From the NCBI GenBank assembly GCA_023450535.1, contig JAEXGX010000341.1:1-14766 (forward strand): a DNA stretch of 14,766 nt. The letters run 5' to 3'. The notes under the pieces are model-generated. The model was not told where the DNA came from, did not search any database, and was given only the letters and a program-made list of their open reading frames with translations. The stretch is from Pseudomonadota bacterium (GTDB lineage: Bacteria > Desulfobacterota > Desulfovibrionia > Desulfovibrionales > Desulfovibrionaceae). Made by a program: the position numbers and the translations under genes. Shown in pieces: positions 1 to 7,807 of the stretch. Numbering within the stretch: position 1 is the stretch's first letter; each line of letters begins with the position of its first letter.

Positions 1-4
1 CAAG

Positions 5-1660
5 ATGATCATTTCCACTCCTCCCCGTATTGTGGTGGGCGGCAAGGCGTTTGTCGTGGGCAAGGGGGTACCCTTTGCTTCAGAAGAGGACAAAACCAGC
101 TACAGCCAGGGTAAGCCGTCCACCTTCTCTGCCGGAATCATGGGAGAGTTCCGGAAGCTTTGCGGGGGGGACGGCGCGGATCCGCGCCAGGTCGAGATGC
201 TCGGCGTACTCAGTTCACAGGCTCCCATGCGCACTTTGCTGGGCACGGGCGGAGTGGGAATATTTAAGGGGGTCGTGGATACTCCGCTTATCGAACATTC
301 CGCCACAACGATTTCAATGAGCAAGGGCGAGGGCGGCGTGGTACATGTGCGGATTGCCACCAGCGAGGATCCTGACGCCGTATGCTTCTCCGGTTTCGCA
401 AGCGTAAGTTATGATGTCGCGCCCGATGGAACGGCTACCCCCACGGGAATGACGGTCATGCCAGCTTTCGGCGATGCGGCGCAAGCCATCGTCGCGCTGG
501 CCGCAGAGAGCGAAATTCCCACTGACGAACTGCGGGACAATGTGGCGGAAGCCCTTCAGGCCGGAAGCATCTCGCAGTGGGAAGCGGACAGGCTTGAAAC
601 CCGGCTGGCAAATCGCGGCGCGCTCTTGGGCGAGATGGCGCAGGCCATCGTCGCGCTGGCCGCAGAGAGCGAAATCCCCACTGACGAACTGCGGGACAAT
701 GTGACGGAAGCCCTTCAGGCCGGAAGCATCTCGCAGTGGGAGGCGGACAGGCTTGAAATCCTTCTGGCTGACCGTATCGTCAGCCCGGAAGATTTGGGCG
801 AGGCCGCGCGGAACATGCGTGAGCTTCGGGCTACGCTGTCCTCTCGGGAGTTTACTGCCTACATAAACTCTGAACGTGAGATGGGCACAATCAGTGCGGC
901 GGAGGCCGGGTTCCTGCTTTCCGATGTCGAACTGCGGGGCAATGCGGCATCGGAAAACGTTCAGGCCGGACGCATCTCACAGCCCGAAGCGGCCGGTCAG
1001 CGGCGTATTGCAAACGAGGCGCAGTTCCGGGCCGTTTTGCCTGACTTGCTGCGCTCATCAGGTATAGGGAGGAGCGAAGAGGTGGCTGGCGCCCTGGATG
1101 CCGCAGGTGGACAGGCAAGGCTTTTTACATATAGCGGGTTGGTTTTCCGAGGGGCGAGCCGAAGCCTGGGGCAATTGACGGATGCGGGTTTCGAAAGCAG
1201 GAACTCGCTGACCGTGCCAGCCAATATGAGGGAAGCGCAGGGATTGGGCATAATGGTACCCAGCGAGGATACTTCGAGTGGGGAACGCGCCGCGCTGTTT
1301 GGTGTAACCGGACAGTCTGGAGTTTCCTGTGCCAAAAGATTTTCCCAGGTGGTGCCTTATTGTGGCAGAGAGGGGGGGGATAGCGGCAACGTCTATATTA
1401 TAGATACGACACAACTGGGAGAAGGGGAGGGTGCCTATGACATGGAGAAAATTATGGAGGAAAACGACTACGGCGATCCCAGAGGTGTAGGGGGCGAAGT
1501 GAACCTGACTTCCATTCCCAAGCGTGCCATTGTCGGCTGCATTCATCTTACCGGTGTTCAAGCTCTGCTTGACAGCGGCAGCGTGGCTGAGCGTGTCGTC
1601 ACGCATCTGGACAATTACACGATTACCTTCAATAGAGCCTATGCCGGTGCAGAAAGGTAA
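5..1660 (+). CDS. ADP-ribosyltransferase-like protein with internal helical repeats (5' end may lie outside window)
   Basis: The protein has 551 residues from the first ATG, but the frame is open to the window edge and no ribosome site can be seen, so the true start may lie upstream. Residues 1-155 are unrecognised. Residues 157-258 hold two nearly identical 53-residue repeats (DELRDNV.EALQAGSISQWEADRLE), with degenerate copies at about 290-310 and 308-337 sharing a G-x-IS-x-x-EA core. The C-terminal part (about 372-520) follows the order of cholera/pertussis-type ADP-ribosyltransferases: VFRGASRS (Arg382), GVSCAKRF (Ser441, in place of the STS strand), a VYIID strand at 463-467, then GGEVNLTSIPKRAIVG with Glu498. 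Cholera toxin has ExE; here the residue two before Glu498 is Gly, so target specificity may differ or activity may be lost. No signal peptide or membrane segment is visible, which fits a secreted effector or an intracellular toxin. Family assignment is by motif order only. Confidence 0.6.
   Translation: MIISTPPRIVVGGKAFVVGKGVPFASEEDKTSYSQGKPSTFSAGIMGEFRKLCGGDGADPRQVEMLGVLSSQAPMRTLLGTGGVGIFKGVVDTPLIEHSATTISMSKGEGGVVHVRIATSEDPDAVCFSGFASVSYDVAPDGTATPTGMTVMPAFGDAAQAIVALAAESEIPTDELRDNVAEALQAGSISQWEADRLETRLANRGALLGEMAQAIVALAAESEIPTDELRDNVTEALQAGSISQWEADRLEILLADRIVSPEDLGEAARNMRELRATLSSREFTAYINSEREMGTISAAEAGFLLSDVELRGNAASENVQAGRISQPEAAGQRRIANEAQFRAVLPDLLRSSGIGRSEEVAGALDAAGGQARLFTYSGLVFRGASRSLGQLTDAGFESRNSLTVPANMREAQGLGIMVPSEDTSSGERAALFGVTGQSGVSCAKRFSQVVPYCGREGGDSGNVYIIDTTQLGEGEGAYDMEKIMEENDYGDPRGVGGEVNLTSIPKRAIVGCIHLTGVQALLDSGSVAERVVTHLDNYTITFNRAYAGAER
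478..758 (+). repeat. Tandem duplication, 159-bp period, inside the ART-like gene
   Basis: Bases 478-599 recur at 637-758 at an offset of exactly 159 bp (53 codons). I count four differences over 122 aligned bases. Three are synonymous and one changes Ala181 to Thr. More divergent copies follow at protein level (residues about 290-337), so the new duplication sits in an older repeat array. Confidence 0.9.
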
Positions 1661-1681
1661 TTGGGGGCTTTCTTTTCCGAG

Positions 1682-1714
1682 ACGCGGTTTTTACAAAAGT
1701 GCGAAAAATCGCGT
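1682..1714. repeat. Imperfect inverted repeat, 11-bp arms, upstream of the ABC operon
   Basis: The left arm ACGCGGTTTTT (1682-1692) pairs with AAAAATCGCGT (1704-1714), with one G.T pair and an 11-base loop. It lies 21 bp after the ART-like stop. Its centre is about 80 bp before the start site predicted from the candidate sigma-54 promoter. It could be a terminator hairpin for the upstream gene or an activator site for the downstream operon. There is no T-run directly after the right arm. Confidence 0.5.
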
Positions 1715-1753
1715 TGCTTGACAAGAATGAAAATTTCGTGGAGTCAAAGAGCA

Positions 1754-1769
1754 TGGCAGTTTTATAGCG
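1754..1769 (+). promoter_or_regulatory. Candidate sigma-54 (-24/-12) promoter of the ABC transporter operon
   Basis: TGGCAGTTTTATAGC has the invariant GG (1755-1756) and GC (1767-1768) at the right 12-base offset, and five of five matches in TGGCA. The -12 block is only partly matched (TAGC instead of TTGC). Predicted start is near 1780, 33 bases before the ATG. A TTGACA at 1718-1723 has no good -10 partner at 16-18 bp, which weakens the sigma-70 alternative. Confidence 0.4.
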
Positions 1770-1812
1770 TGTCTGGAAAAGGTTAACTAAAAAATTAGCT
1801 GCGGAGGACGCC

Positions 1813-2814
1813 ATGAATGCGGTCTGGAAAAAAGTGACAGTTTTGGCAAGCGGTCTGACTCTGGGCCTTGTGGGCGTGGGAGGGCTTCCCGCTTTTTCCG
1901 CCCATGCCGGGGAAGTGGTGCTGTACTCGTCCAACCAGCCCGAATTGCTCGACGTCATCGCGCAGGGCTTTAAGGAAAAAACAGGCCACACCATGACTTC
2001 GGTGCGCATGGGCACGGGCGAGGCCATGAAGCGTATCGCCGCTGAACGCGAAAACCCGCTCTGCGACGTGTTCTGGAGCGGCGACCTTTCCGTGCTGGAC
2101 AACGCCAAGGCGGACTTCGCTCCGTACAAATCGCCTGAAGCCAAGGCTCTTGATGCCGGAATGGTGGACAAGGACGCCCTGTGGACGGCCTCCAACACGC
2201 ATCTCATGGTGTTCATGGTGAATACCGAGCTTGTTCCCGAAGCTGATTTGCCGAAAAGCTGGGCGGATCTGCTTGAACCCCGCTGGAAGGGTAAGATCGT
2301 CATGGCCAACCCGGATAAGTCTGGTACGGCCTACGCGCAGGTATACGGCGTGTACAAGATGTTCGGCGATGAGGGGCTGGCAAAGCTGGTGGATAATGCC
2401 ACCATTCTGGACAGTTCCAGCCTGGTTTACAAAGGCACGGCCGAGGGGGAATTCCCCCTCGGCATCACTATGGAATATGCCGCGTTCCGCTATGTGGCGG
2501 GCGGCAACAAGAATGTGAAGCTCATTTACCCCTCTGACGGCGTGATCTCCGCCCCCGAAGGCGCGGCCGTGATCAAGGGAAGCAAGCACCCGGAAGAGGC
2601 TCAGTTGCTGGTGGATTACCTCCTCTCCAAGGAAGTGGAGGACATGATCTTTGAAAAATACTATCGCAGACCTGCCCGGCCCGACGCCGCTGCTATTGAA
2701 GGCCTGCCCGCCACGTCTTCCCTCAATATTCTGAAAGCCTTCGACCCGGCGGAGGCCAGTGAGCTGAAGGGCGTCATTCTGTCCAAGTGGAAGAAACTGG
2801 TGCTCAACAAGTAA
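1813..2814 (+). CDS. ABC transporter periplasmic substrate-binding protein, AfuA/FbpA-like
   Basis: Captures a solute in the periplasm for the ATPase and permease encoded next. The 333-residue protein starts with a Sec signal peptide (residues 1-32, cleavage after AHA), then VVLYSSNQPEL, MGTGEAMKRIAAERENPLCDVFWSGD and MANPDKSGTAYAQ, which place it in the periplasmic-binding family that includes FbpA, AfuA and 2-aminoethylphosphonate binders. The start is supported by GGAGG at 1803-1807 with a five-base spacer. FbpA-type iron ligands are not evident: the position of the FbpA histidine carries Gln, and the paired tyrosines are missing from the SSLVYKG region. The ligand may therefore be a phosphorylated or other anionic solute, as for AfuA, rather than naked ferric ion. 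The ligand cannot be named from sequence. Confidence 0.85.
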   Translation: MNAVWKKVTVLASGLTLGLVGVGGLPAFSAHAGEVVLYSSNQPELLDVIAQGFKEKTGHTMTSVRMGTGEAMKRIAAERENPLCDVFWSGDLSVLDNAKADFAPYKSPEAKALDAGMVDKDALWTASNTHLMVFMVNTELVPEADLPKSWADLLEPRWKGKIVMANPDKSGTAYAQVYGVYKMFGDEGLAKLVDNATILDSSSLVYKGTAEGEFPLGITMEYAAFRYVAGGNKNVKLIYPSDGVISAPEGAAVIKGSKHPEEAQLLVDYLLSKEVEDMIFEKYYRRPARPDAAAIEGLPATSSLNILKAFDPAEASELKGVILSKWKKLVLNK

Positions 2815-2836
2815 TTTTGCTCAAAGTCATATCCCA

Positions 2837-2860
2837 CGCGGGCGGAATATTCCGCCCGCG
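2837..2860. repeat. Perfect 24-bp GC-rich palindrome between binding-protein and ATPase genes
   Basis: The half site CGCGGGCGGAAT is followed directly by its exact reverse complement. In RNA it would form a strong hairpin 22 bases after the binding-protein stop and just before the ATPase ribosome site. No T-run follows, so it is probably not a full terminator. Hairpins here often stabilise the upstream message so that the binding protein is made in excess of the membrane parts. A protein-binding site is also possible. Confidence 0.85.
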
Positions 2861-2876
2861 CCACCGGAGATTTTTC

Positions 2877-3938
2877 ATGCTTGTTGAATTGAAAGGCATC
2901 GTTAAGAAATTCGGGCGGAATACCGTCGTCAATCATGTGGATCTGACCATCAGGGACGGAGAGTTCTTCACCTTGCTGGGGCCGAGCGGCTGTGGCAAGA
3001 CGACGTTGCTGCGCATGATCGCCGGGTTCAATGACCCGGACGAAGGCGATATCCTGTTCGGCGGAGAATCCATACTGCCGTTTCCGGCGCATCGGCGGGA
3101 CACCGGCATGGTGTTCCAGAACTATGCGCTTTTTCCCCACCTGAGCGTGGCGGAGAATGTGGCCTATGGCCTGAAGGCTCGGGGCATCAAGGGCCGGGAG
3201 ATGAAGGAGCGGGTACAGGCCATTCTGGATGCGGTTCAGCTTGGCGGCATGGAATCGCGCTATCCCCGGCAGCTTTCCGGCGGGCAGCAGCAGCGTGTGG
3301 CTCTGGCCCGTGCTCTGGTTATCCGCCCGCGCGTGCTGCTCATGGACGAGCCTCTTTCCAACCTCGACGCCAAGCTCCGTGTCTCCATGCGGGAGGAAAT
3401 CCGTCGCATCCAGCAAAGTCTCGGCATCACAACCATTTATGTCACCCACGATCAGGAAGAAGCTATGGCGGTTTCTGATCGCATTGCCATTTTCTATGCC
3501 GGACACTTGCAGCAGGTAGCCAGCCCCGCCGCCATCTATTTTTCCCCGGCCAACCGCTTTACGGCGGAATTCATGGGGTCCTGCAACATTCTTGAAACAA
3601 CGTGCACGGGCTTTGACTCCGAATCCTGCATGGCCACGGCCACGGCCGGAGACAGTGCGTTCCGCTTCCGCGCTGACGAGACGGCCGTAGGTGCGCCCCT
3701 GCACATCATGTTGCGCCCTGACTGGATTGAACTTGCCGGGCCGGATTCATCCAACCGTTTCAAGGGCAAGATTCTTGAGCGGATGTTCCTTGGGGACAGT
3801 ATCGTGTATCAGGTGGAAGCGCTGGGCCGCACCCTGCGCGTGGATATGCCTTCTCTGAACAGGGGCGATATGCTCGGGCCGGGTGAACCGGTTGAGCTCT
3901 GCTTTGCGCCTGAAAGCCCGGTGACGGTGCGCGCATGA
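2877..3938 (+). CDS. ABC transporter ATP-binding protein, FbpC/AfuC/PotA-like
   Basis: Energises solute import with the neighbouring binding protein and permease. The start at 2877 (MLVELKGIVKKFG) is chosen over an in-frame ATG at 2787, because that one lies inside the binding-protein gene and would translate through the palindrome, whereas 2877 has GGAGA at 2866-2870. The product is 353 residues. It carries Walker A GPSGCGKTT (35-43), Q-loop Gln81, signature LSGGQ (133-137), Walker B VLLMDE (153-158), D-loop SNLD (161-164) and the switch His191. After about 240 residues comes a C-terminal TOBE-like regulatory region (about 265-350). All catalytic residues are intact. Its stop overlaps the permease start by four bases. 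Confidence 0.93.
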   Translation: MLVELKGIVKKFGRNTVVNHVDLTIRDGEFFTLLGPSGCGKTTLLRMIAGFNDPDEGDILFGGESILPFPAHRRDTGMVFQNYALFPHLSVAENVAYGLKARGIKGREMKERVQAILDAVQLGGMESRYPRQLSGGQQQRVALARALVIRPRVLLMDEPLSNLDAKLRVSMREEIRRIQQSLGITTIYVTHDQEEAMAVSDRIAIFYAGHLQQVASPAAIYFSPANRFTAEFMGSCNILETTCTGFDSESCMATATAGDSAFRFRADETAVGAPLHIMLRPDWIELAGPDSSNRFKGKILERMFLGDSIVYQVEALGRTLRVDMPSLNRGDMLGPGEPVELCFAPESPVTVRA

Positions 3939-5593
3939 ACAGGTTCAGCCGTTTATTTTCTGTCTGGAACATAGTGTTTCTGGTGGCGATTATTGTGCTC
4001 GTGCTGCTGGTGGTGTACCCCATGTACTCCATTTTTCAGGCCAGTTTGATTTCTGCCGACACGGGTGAATTCACCTGGGACAATTATCTCAGTGTCTTCA
4101 CCACCCGTTTCTACCGGCGCTGCCTGTGGAACAGCGTCTTTCTCAGCGGGCTGGCCACAGTGTTCAGCGTAATCATCGGCGTGCCTTTTGCGTTTCTCAC
4201 CACCCGCTACAAACTGCCCCATGCCAGTCTTTTGAAGACTCTGGGCACACTGCCCCTCATCCTGCCCACTTTTATCGGAGCGGAAGCGTGGCTGTTGCTG
4301 CTCGGACGCAACGGCATCCTTACCCAGCTTTTTCACTCCATCGGTCTGAACACTCCCAGCATTTACGGCTGGCAGGGCGTGGTTCTGGTGTATACGCTCC
4401 AGTTTTTCCCCTTTGTTTTTCTCATGGTTTCCGCCGCGATCAATTCCGTGGACCGTTCTCTGGAAGAATCGGCCCGCAACCTTGGCGCGTCTCCCTGGCG
4501 CGTGTTCCGCACGGTGACGCTGCCTGTGGTCACGCCGGCCATTGCCTCCGGCGCACTGATTGTATTTTGCATGTCCATTGAGAATTTCGGTGTGCCCACG
4601 ATCATCGGCAATGATTACAAGGTGCTTGCCGAGCAGGCGTACAGCGAATTTGTCAGTGAAATGGGCGGAAACCCCTCCATGGCCGGAGCGCTCAGTACGG
4701 TGCTGGTCATGGTGACGCTGCTGTTGACCGTGTTGCAAAAGCTGTGGGTGGAACGGAAGAACTACGCCATGTCTTCTCTGCGGCCCCCGGAAATCCTGTC
4801 CCTTTCCCCGTGGCGAACTCGTTTGGCCTGGCTGTTCTGCGCAGGCGTGGTGTTCGTTTCCCTTGCGCCGTTTGCGGTGGTTCTGGTGGCGGCGGTGACC
4901 AAGACCAACGGGCCGGTCATGTACTACGGGCAGTTCAGTCTGGATAATCTTGCCATTGCCCTTCAGGCCGCGCCGCGCCCCATTCTCAATTCCTTCTTTC
5001 TGGCGACCACCGCGACCGTCATCGGCATGTTCTTCGGCATGGCAGTGAGCTACATCGTGGTGCGCCGGCGCGGCGTGGCGGGGTATACGCTGGATTTGAT
5101 CATGATGCTGCCGCTGGTTATCGCCGGTTCGGTGCTGGGCATCGCTCTTGCCGCTACCTACAACACAGGGCCGGTCGTGCTGACGGGCACCTGGGTGATT
5201 CTGGTGCTGGCCTATTTCGTGCGCAAGACGCCGTTCTCGGTCAAGACCACGTCCGCCCTGCTGCACCAGATCGACGCCTCTGTGGAGGAAGCTTCCGTCA
5301 ATCTCGGCGTGCCGCCTCTGCTCTCCTTCATGAAGGTGGTGGTTCCTGTGATGTTGCCGGGCATCATTTCCGGCGCGATCATCATGTGGGTGACCACGCT
5401 GGCGGAACTCAGCTCCACCATTGTTCTGTATTACGGCCCGTGGTCCACCATGACAGTGCAGGTGTTCCAGTACATCGGCAGTGGGGATTTCGGCCCGGCT
5501 TCGGCCTACGGAGCGATCCTCATTCTTTCGGTCATCGTGCCGTTGTTCCTGCTGAACAAGTTCCTGGGGCGCGACCCCATGCAGTCGCTGTAG
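3935..5593 (+). CDS. ABC transporter fused double permease, FbpB/AfuB-like
   Basis: Inner-membrane channel of the importer. The 552-residue protein carries two permease domains in one chain, the usual build for ferric-type (FbpB/AfuB) systems. Each half has six or so hydrophobic helices and its own EAA loop, which docks on the ATPase: LEESARNLGASPWRVFRTVTLP (about 176-197) and VEEASVNLGVPPLLSFMKVVVP (about 449-470). TM1 is at 13-34. The ATG overlaps the ATPase stop (ATGA at 3935-3938), and no strong ribosome site is seen, so translation is probably coupled. No frameshift is visible. Confidence 0.92.
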   Translation: MNRFSRLFSVWNIVFLVAIIVLVLLVVYPMYSIFQASLISADTGEFTWDNYLSVFTTRFYRRCLWNSVFLSGLATVFSVIIGVPFAFLTTRYKLPHASLLKTLGTLPLILPTFIGAEAWLLLLGRNGILTQLFHSIGLNTPSIYGWQGVVLVYTLQFFPFVFLMVSAAINSVDRSLEESARNLGASPWRVFRTVTLPVVTPAIASGALIVFCMSIENFGVPTIIGNDYKVLAEQAYSEFVSEMGGNPSMAGALSTVLVMVTLLLTVLQKLWVERKNYAMSSLRPPEILSLSPWRTRLAWLFCAGVVFVSLAPFAVVLVAAVTKTNGPVMYYGQFSLDNLAIALQAAPRPILNSFFLATTATVIGMFFGMAVSYIVVRRRGVAGYTLDLIMMLPLVIAGSVLGIALAATYNTGPVVLTGTWVILVLAYFVRKTPFSVKTTSALLHQIDASVEEASVNLGVPPLLSFMKVVVPVMLPGIISGAIIMWVTTLAELSSTIVLYYGPWSTMTVQVFQYIGSGDFGPASAYGAILILSVIVPLFLLNKFLGRDPMQSL

Positions 5594-5674
5594 CCCGCTT
5601 CAGCATTTATTCATCTGAAACAGTCGCAAGGAGCTCTTCGCCCCTTCAATTACACTATGCTATAATTATGGGGA

Positions 5675-5726
5675 CCGGGGGAGACAATCTCCCCCGGTGG
5701 GGTACGGGGCGAAGCCCCGGTTTACC
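5675..5726. repeat. Two adjacent GC-rich hairpins after the permease gene
   Basis: Hairpin one: CCGGGGGAGA (5675-5684), loop CAA, perfect partner 5688-5697. Hairpin two: GGTA-CGGGGC (5701-5710), loop GAA, GCCCCG (5714-5719), a three-base bulge, TACC (5723-5726). The stacked GC-rich palindromes resemble dispersed intergenic repeats common in this bacterial group. I cannot test copy number from one window. Confidence 0.7.
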
Positions 5727-5735
5727 AACATTCTG

Positions 5736-5770
5736 GCCGCAGGGAAATCTTCCCTTGCGGCTGTCTTTTC
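5736..5770 (+). terminator. Probable terminator of the ABC transporter operon
   Basis: GCCGCAGGGAA (5736-5746) pairs with TTCCC-T-TGCGGC (5750-5761) around an ATC loop with one bulged T, giving an 11-bp stem. The following bases are T-rich (TGTCTTTTC, 5762-5770). It is the third hairpin in a row and the only one with a U-rich tail. The rest of the gap up to 5892 shows no gene and no clear promoter. Confidence 0.45.
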
Positions 5771-5892
5771 CTGGAACGCCAAAAGTGTTTTGCCGGGAAA
5801 ATTACTCAGGAATGTGCTCCGCAGGCTTGCAAAATGACAAAATATGCAGAAATGTGTGCTCCTCTTACGCTTTTTTCGTCTTAAGGAGTGAC

Positions 5893-6381
5893 ATGAACAG
5901 CGCCATTATCTATTCCTCCATTACGGGCAACACGCGCAAACTGGCCGAAGCTGTGGCCTCTTCGTCCGGGGTGCCGATTTTCCCTGTGCGGCTTGCGCCG
6001 GATTTGACGGGCTTTGACTTCCTGGGGCTGGGCTTTTGGGTGCGCAAAGGCATGCCGGACAGCCGTATGTTGCGTTTTATGGAAGGGGTAAGAGGAAAGA
6101 AAGTCTTCTTCTTCGCCACTATGGGCACCTGGCCGGATTCCCCGCACGCACGGTCCTGTCTTGCGGCGACGCGTGCGCTGTTGGAAGAGAAAAGTAATGT
6201 GGTGACCGGGCATTTCCATTGCCAAGGCAGGGTGAACCCGCGTGTCGCCGGGCGGAAAGGAGATCACCACCCCATGACGGAGGCGCGCCGGGCCAGACTG
6301 GAAGAGGCTGCCAAGCATCCGGATGAACAGGATTTGCAGGAAATTGTCCGGCGCTGGGAACAGGCGTTTCTCAGAGCGTAA
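5893..6381 (+). CDS. Small flavodoxin-family protein (Flavodoxin_3-like)
   Basis: Predicted FMN-binding electron carrier in the cytoplasm. The 162-residue product starts at MNSAIIYSSITGNTRKLAEAVA, which has the flavodoxin beta strand and the phosphate-binding loop SSITGNTRKLA (8-18). It continues with VRGKKVFFFATMGTWPDSPH (the second flavin loop region) and TGHFHCQGRVNPRV, the F-x-CQG motif typical of the Flavodoxin_3 group to which BilS-like proteins belong. The start is set by AAGGAG (5883-5888) four bases before the ATG; the same frame runs upstream to 5386, but that part overlaps the permease and the hairpins. No reductase partner is adjacent. Its stop lies only seven bases from the stop of the converging activator gene, so both transcripts must overlap. 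Confidence 0.8.
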   Translation: MNSAIIYSSITGNTRKLAEAVASSSGVPIFPVRLAPDLTGFDFLGLGFWVRKGMPDSRMLRFMEGVRGKKVFFFATMGTWPDSPHARSCLAATRALLEEKSNVVTGHFHCQGRVNPRVAGRKGDHHPMTEARRARLEEAAKHPDEQDLQEIVRRWEQAFLRA

Positions 6382-6388
6382 GTGAGAT

Positions 6389-7786
6389 TCAGTGCTCGTT
6401 CATCTTCAAACGTTTCATCTTGCGCTGAAGGGTACGCAGGTTAAGCCCAAGACAGGCCGCCGCTTCGCCCCGCCGCCAGTGGCATTTTTCCAGGGCCTGG
6501 CGGATCATGCGCTCCTCCAGCTGAAGTGTGGCGTCTTCCAGGGTCAGACCATCATGGAGATCCGGTAGGACAAGGCCGACGCGGCCCGCCTCACCCAACG
6601 AGTCCAGGGCTGCTTCGCCAAAGGCCGAGTAACGGTCGAGGAAATTATAGAGTTCGCGGATATTGCCGGGCCAATCGTAATGTTCCATGGCCAGCCGCAC
6701 GGTGAGAGGGATGTCGATGGACGTTCCGCGCTTTTCCATCCATGCCGCCATGAGCAGCGGCAGGTCGGCAAGGCGCTCGCGTAGCGGCGGCAGGGTGATG
6801 GAGAGCACATGCACCCGGTAGTAGAAGTCCGAGCGCATGGTCTTTTCCCGAACCATGTTCGCCAGATTCTGGTTGGTGGCGGCAATGAGGCGAAAGCTCG
6901 ACTCCCGTGGCGCAGTACCGCCCACCGGGGTGTACATTTTGTTTTCCAGGGCGCGCAACAGTTTGACCTGAAGCTGAAGCGGCAGTTCGCCGATTTCATC
7001 GAGAAACAGGGTGCCGTTGTTGGCCGCGCCGATGTACCCTTCCTTGTTACCCGTCGCGCCGGAGAATGCTCCCTTGGTATGGCCGAAAAATTCGCTTTCC
7101 ATCAGCGATTCGGGAATGGCCCCGCAGTTCACCGGCACATACGGTCCCTTGCGTCCGCTCAGGGTATGGATGGCACGCGCAGCCACATCCTTGCCGGACC
7201 CCGTTTCACCGTAAATGATGATATTGTTGTCCGTTTCCGCCGCTTTGAGGACAAGTTCATACACTTTGCGCATGGCTTCGCTTTTGCCTACCATGCCACC
7301 CAGGCCGAACAGGGTATCTGTCGAAGTCTTGAACTGGCGGTTTTCTTCACGCAAACTGAGTTCCATGAACTTCTGCTCGCTCACGTCCACCATCAGCCCT
7401 TCCAGATACCAAAGCCCGCCGTCGGGGCCGATGACCCCTTCGCCCTGATCCCAGACCCACTTGATGCGTCCGCCCGGCAGGATCATCCGGTACATGACTT
7501 GATAGGGCTGCCTCACGACAACATTGTCGTAGACAGTCTGACGCAGTCTGGCCAAATCGTCCGGATGCGTCATACGTTCGATGACATTTTGGTTTTGTTC
7601 TACCATGTCCTCGGCGGGAATGCCGAGCAGGTCAAAACTGCCCCGGCTTACGAATTCCAGCACATATTCAAAGCCCTGGTCGCCGCCAAGGGCTTTTTCC
7701 ACCCGACAGCGATAGGCCATGCCAGGAATATGCTCCAGCAGACGATGGTAACTGTCCTCTACAGAAGGCATGAATCCATGCGGCAT
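6389..7786 (-). CDS. PAS-domain sigma-54-dependent transcriptional activator
   Basis: Enhancer-binding protein that opens sigma-54 promoters. The start at 7786 (MPHGFMPSVEDSYHRLL) is preferred because AAGGGAG lies six bases upstream. In-frame ATGs at 7852 and 7825 have no ribosome site, and using them would place the inverted-repeat cluster in coding sequence. The product is 465 residues: an N-terminal PAS sensor (about 10-140, ending WYLEGLMVDVSEQK), then the AAA+ domain with Walker A GETGSGKD (193-200), the sigma-54 contact loop GAFSGA (239-244, Ser for the usual Thr), Walker B TLFLDEIGE (259-267) and an arginine-finger stretch RSDFYYRV. The Fis-type helix-turn-helix is at the end (GEAAACLGLNLRTLQRKMKRL). 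No receiver domain, so it probably senses its signal directly through PAS. Likely target: the divergent OsmC operon. Confidence 0.93.
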   Translation of the reverse strand: MPHGFMPSVEDSYHRLLEHIPGMAYRCRVEKALGGDQGFEYVLEFVSRGSFDLLGIPAEDMVEQNQNVIERMTHPDDLARLRQTVYDNVVVRQPYQVMYRMILPGGRIKWVWDQGEGVIGPDGGLWYLEGLMVDVSEQKFMELSLREENRQFKTSTDTLFGLGGMVGKSEAMRKVYELVLKAAETDNNIIIYGETGSGKDVAARAIHTLSGRKGPYVPVNCGAIPESLMESEFFGHTKGAFSGATGNKEGYIGAANNGTLFLDEIGELPLQLQVKLLRALENKMYTPVGGTAPRESSFRLIAATNQNLANMVREKTMRSDFYYRVHVLSITLPPLRERLADLPLLMAAWMEKRGTSIDIPLTVRLAMEHYDWPGNIRELYNFLDRYSAFGEAALDSLGEAGRVGLVLPDLHDGLTLEDATLQLEERMIRQALEKCHWRRGEAAACLGLNLRTLQRKMKRLKMNEH

Positions 7787-7807
7787 AGCAGGCTCCCTTG
7801 CAGAGAA

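Noticed and set aside
1718..1746. Sigma-70 promoter based on TTGACA at 1718
   Set aside because: No acceptable -10 hexamer at 16-18 bp; kept only as a weak alternative to the sigma-54 candidate.
2787..2876. N-terminal extension of the ATPase from an upstream ATG
   Set aside because: It overlaps the binding-protein gene and the 24-bp palindrome and has no ribosome site; normal family proteins start at the 2877 position.
2661..3704. 347-codon minus-strand frame opposite the ATPase
   Set aside because: Shadow of the ATPase gene, whose motifs are complete.
3953..5266. Long open frame (437 codons) on the minus strand opposite the permease
   Set aside because: The translation is rich in His, Gln, Arg and Gly with no domain, as expected for the complement of a GC-rich membrane-protein gene.
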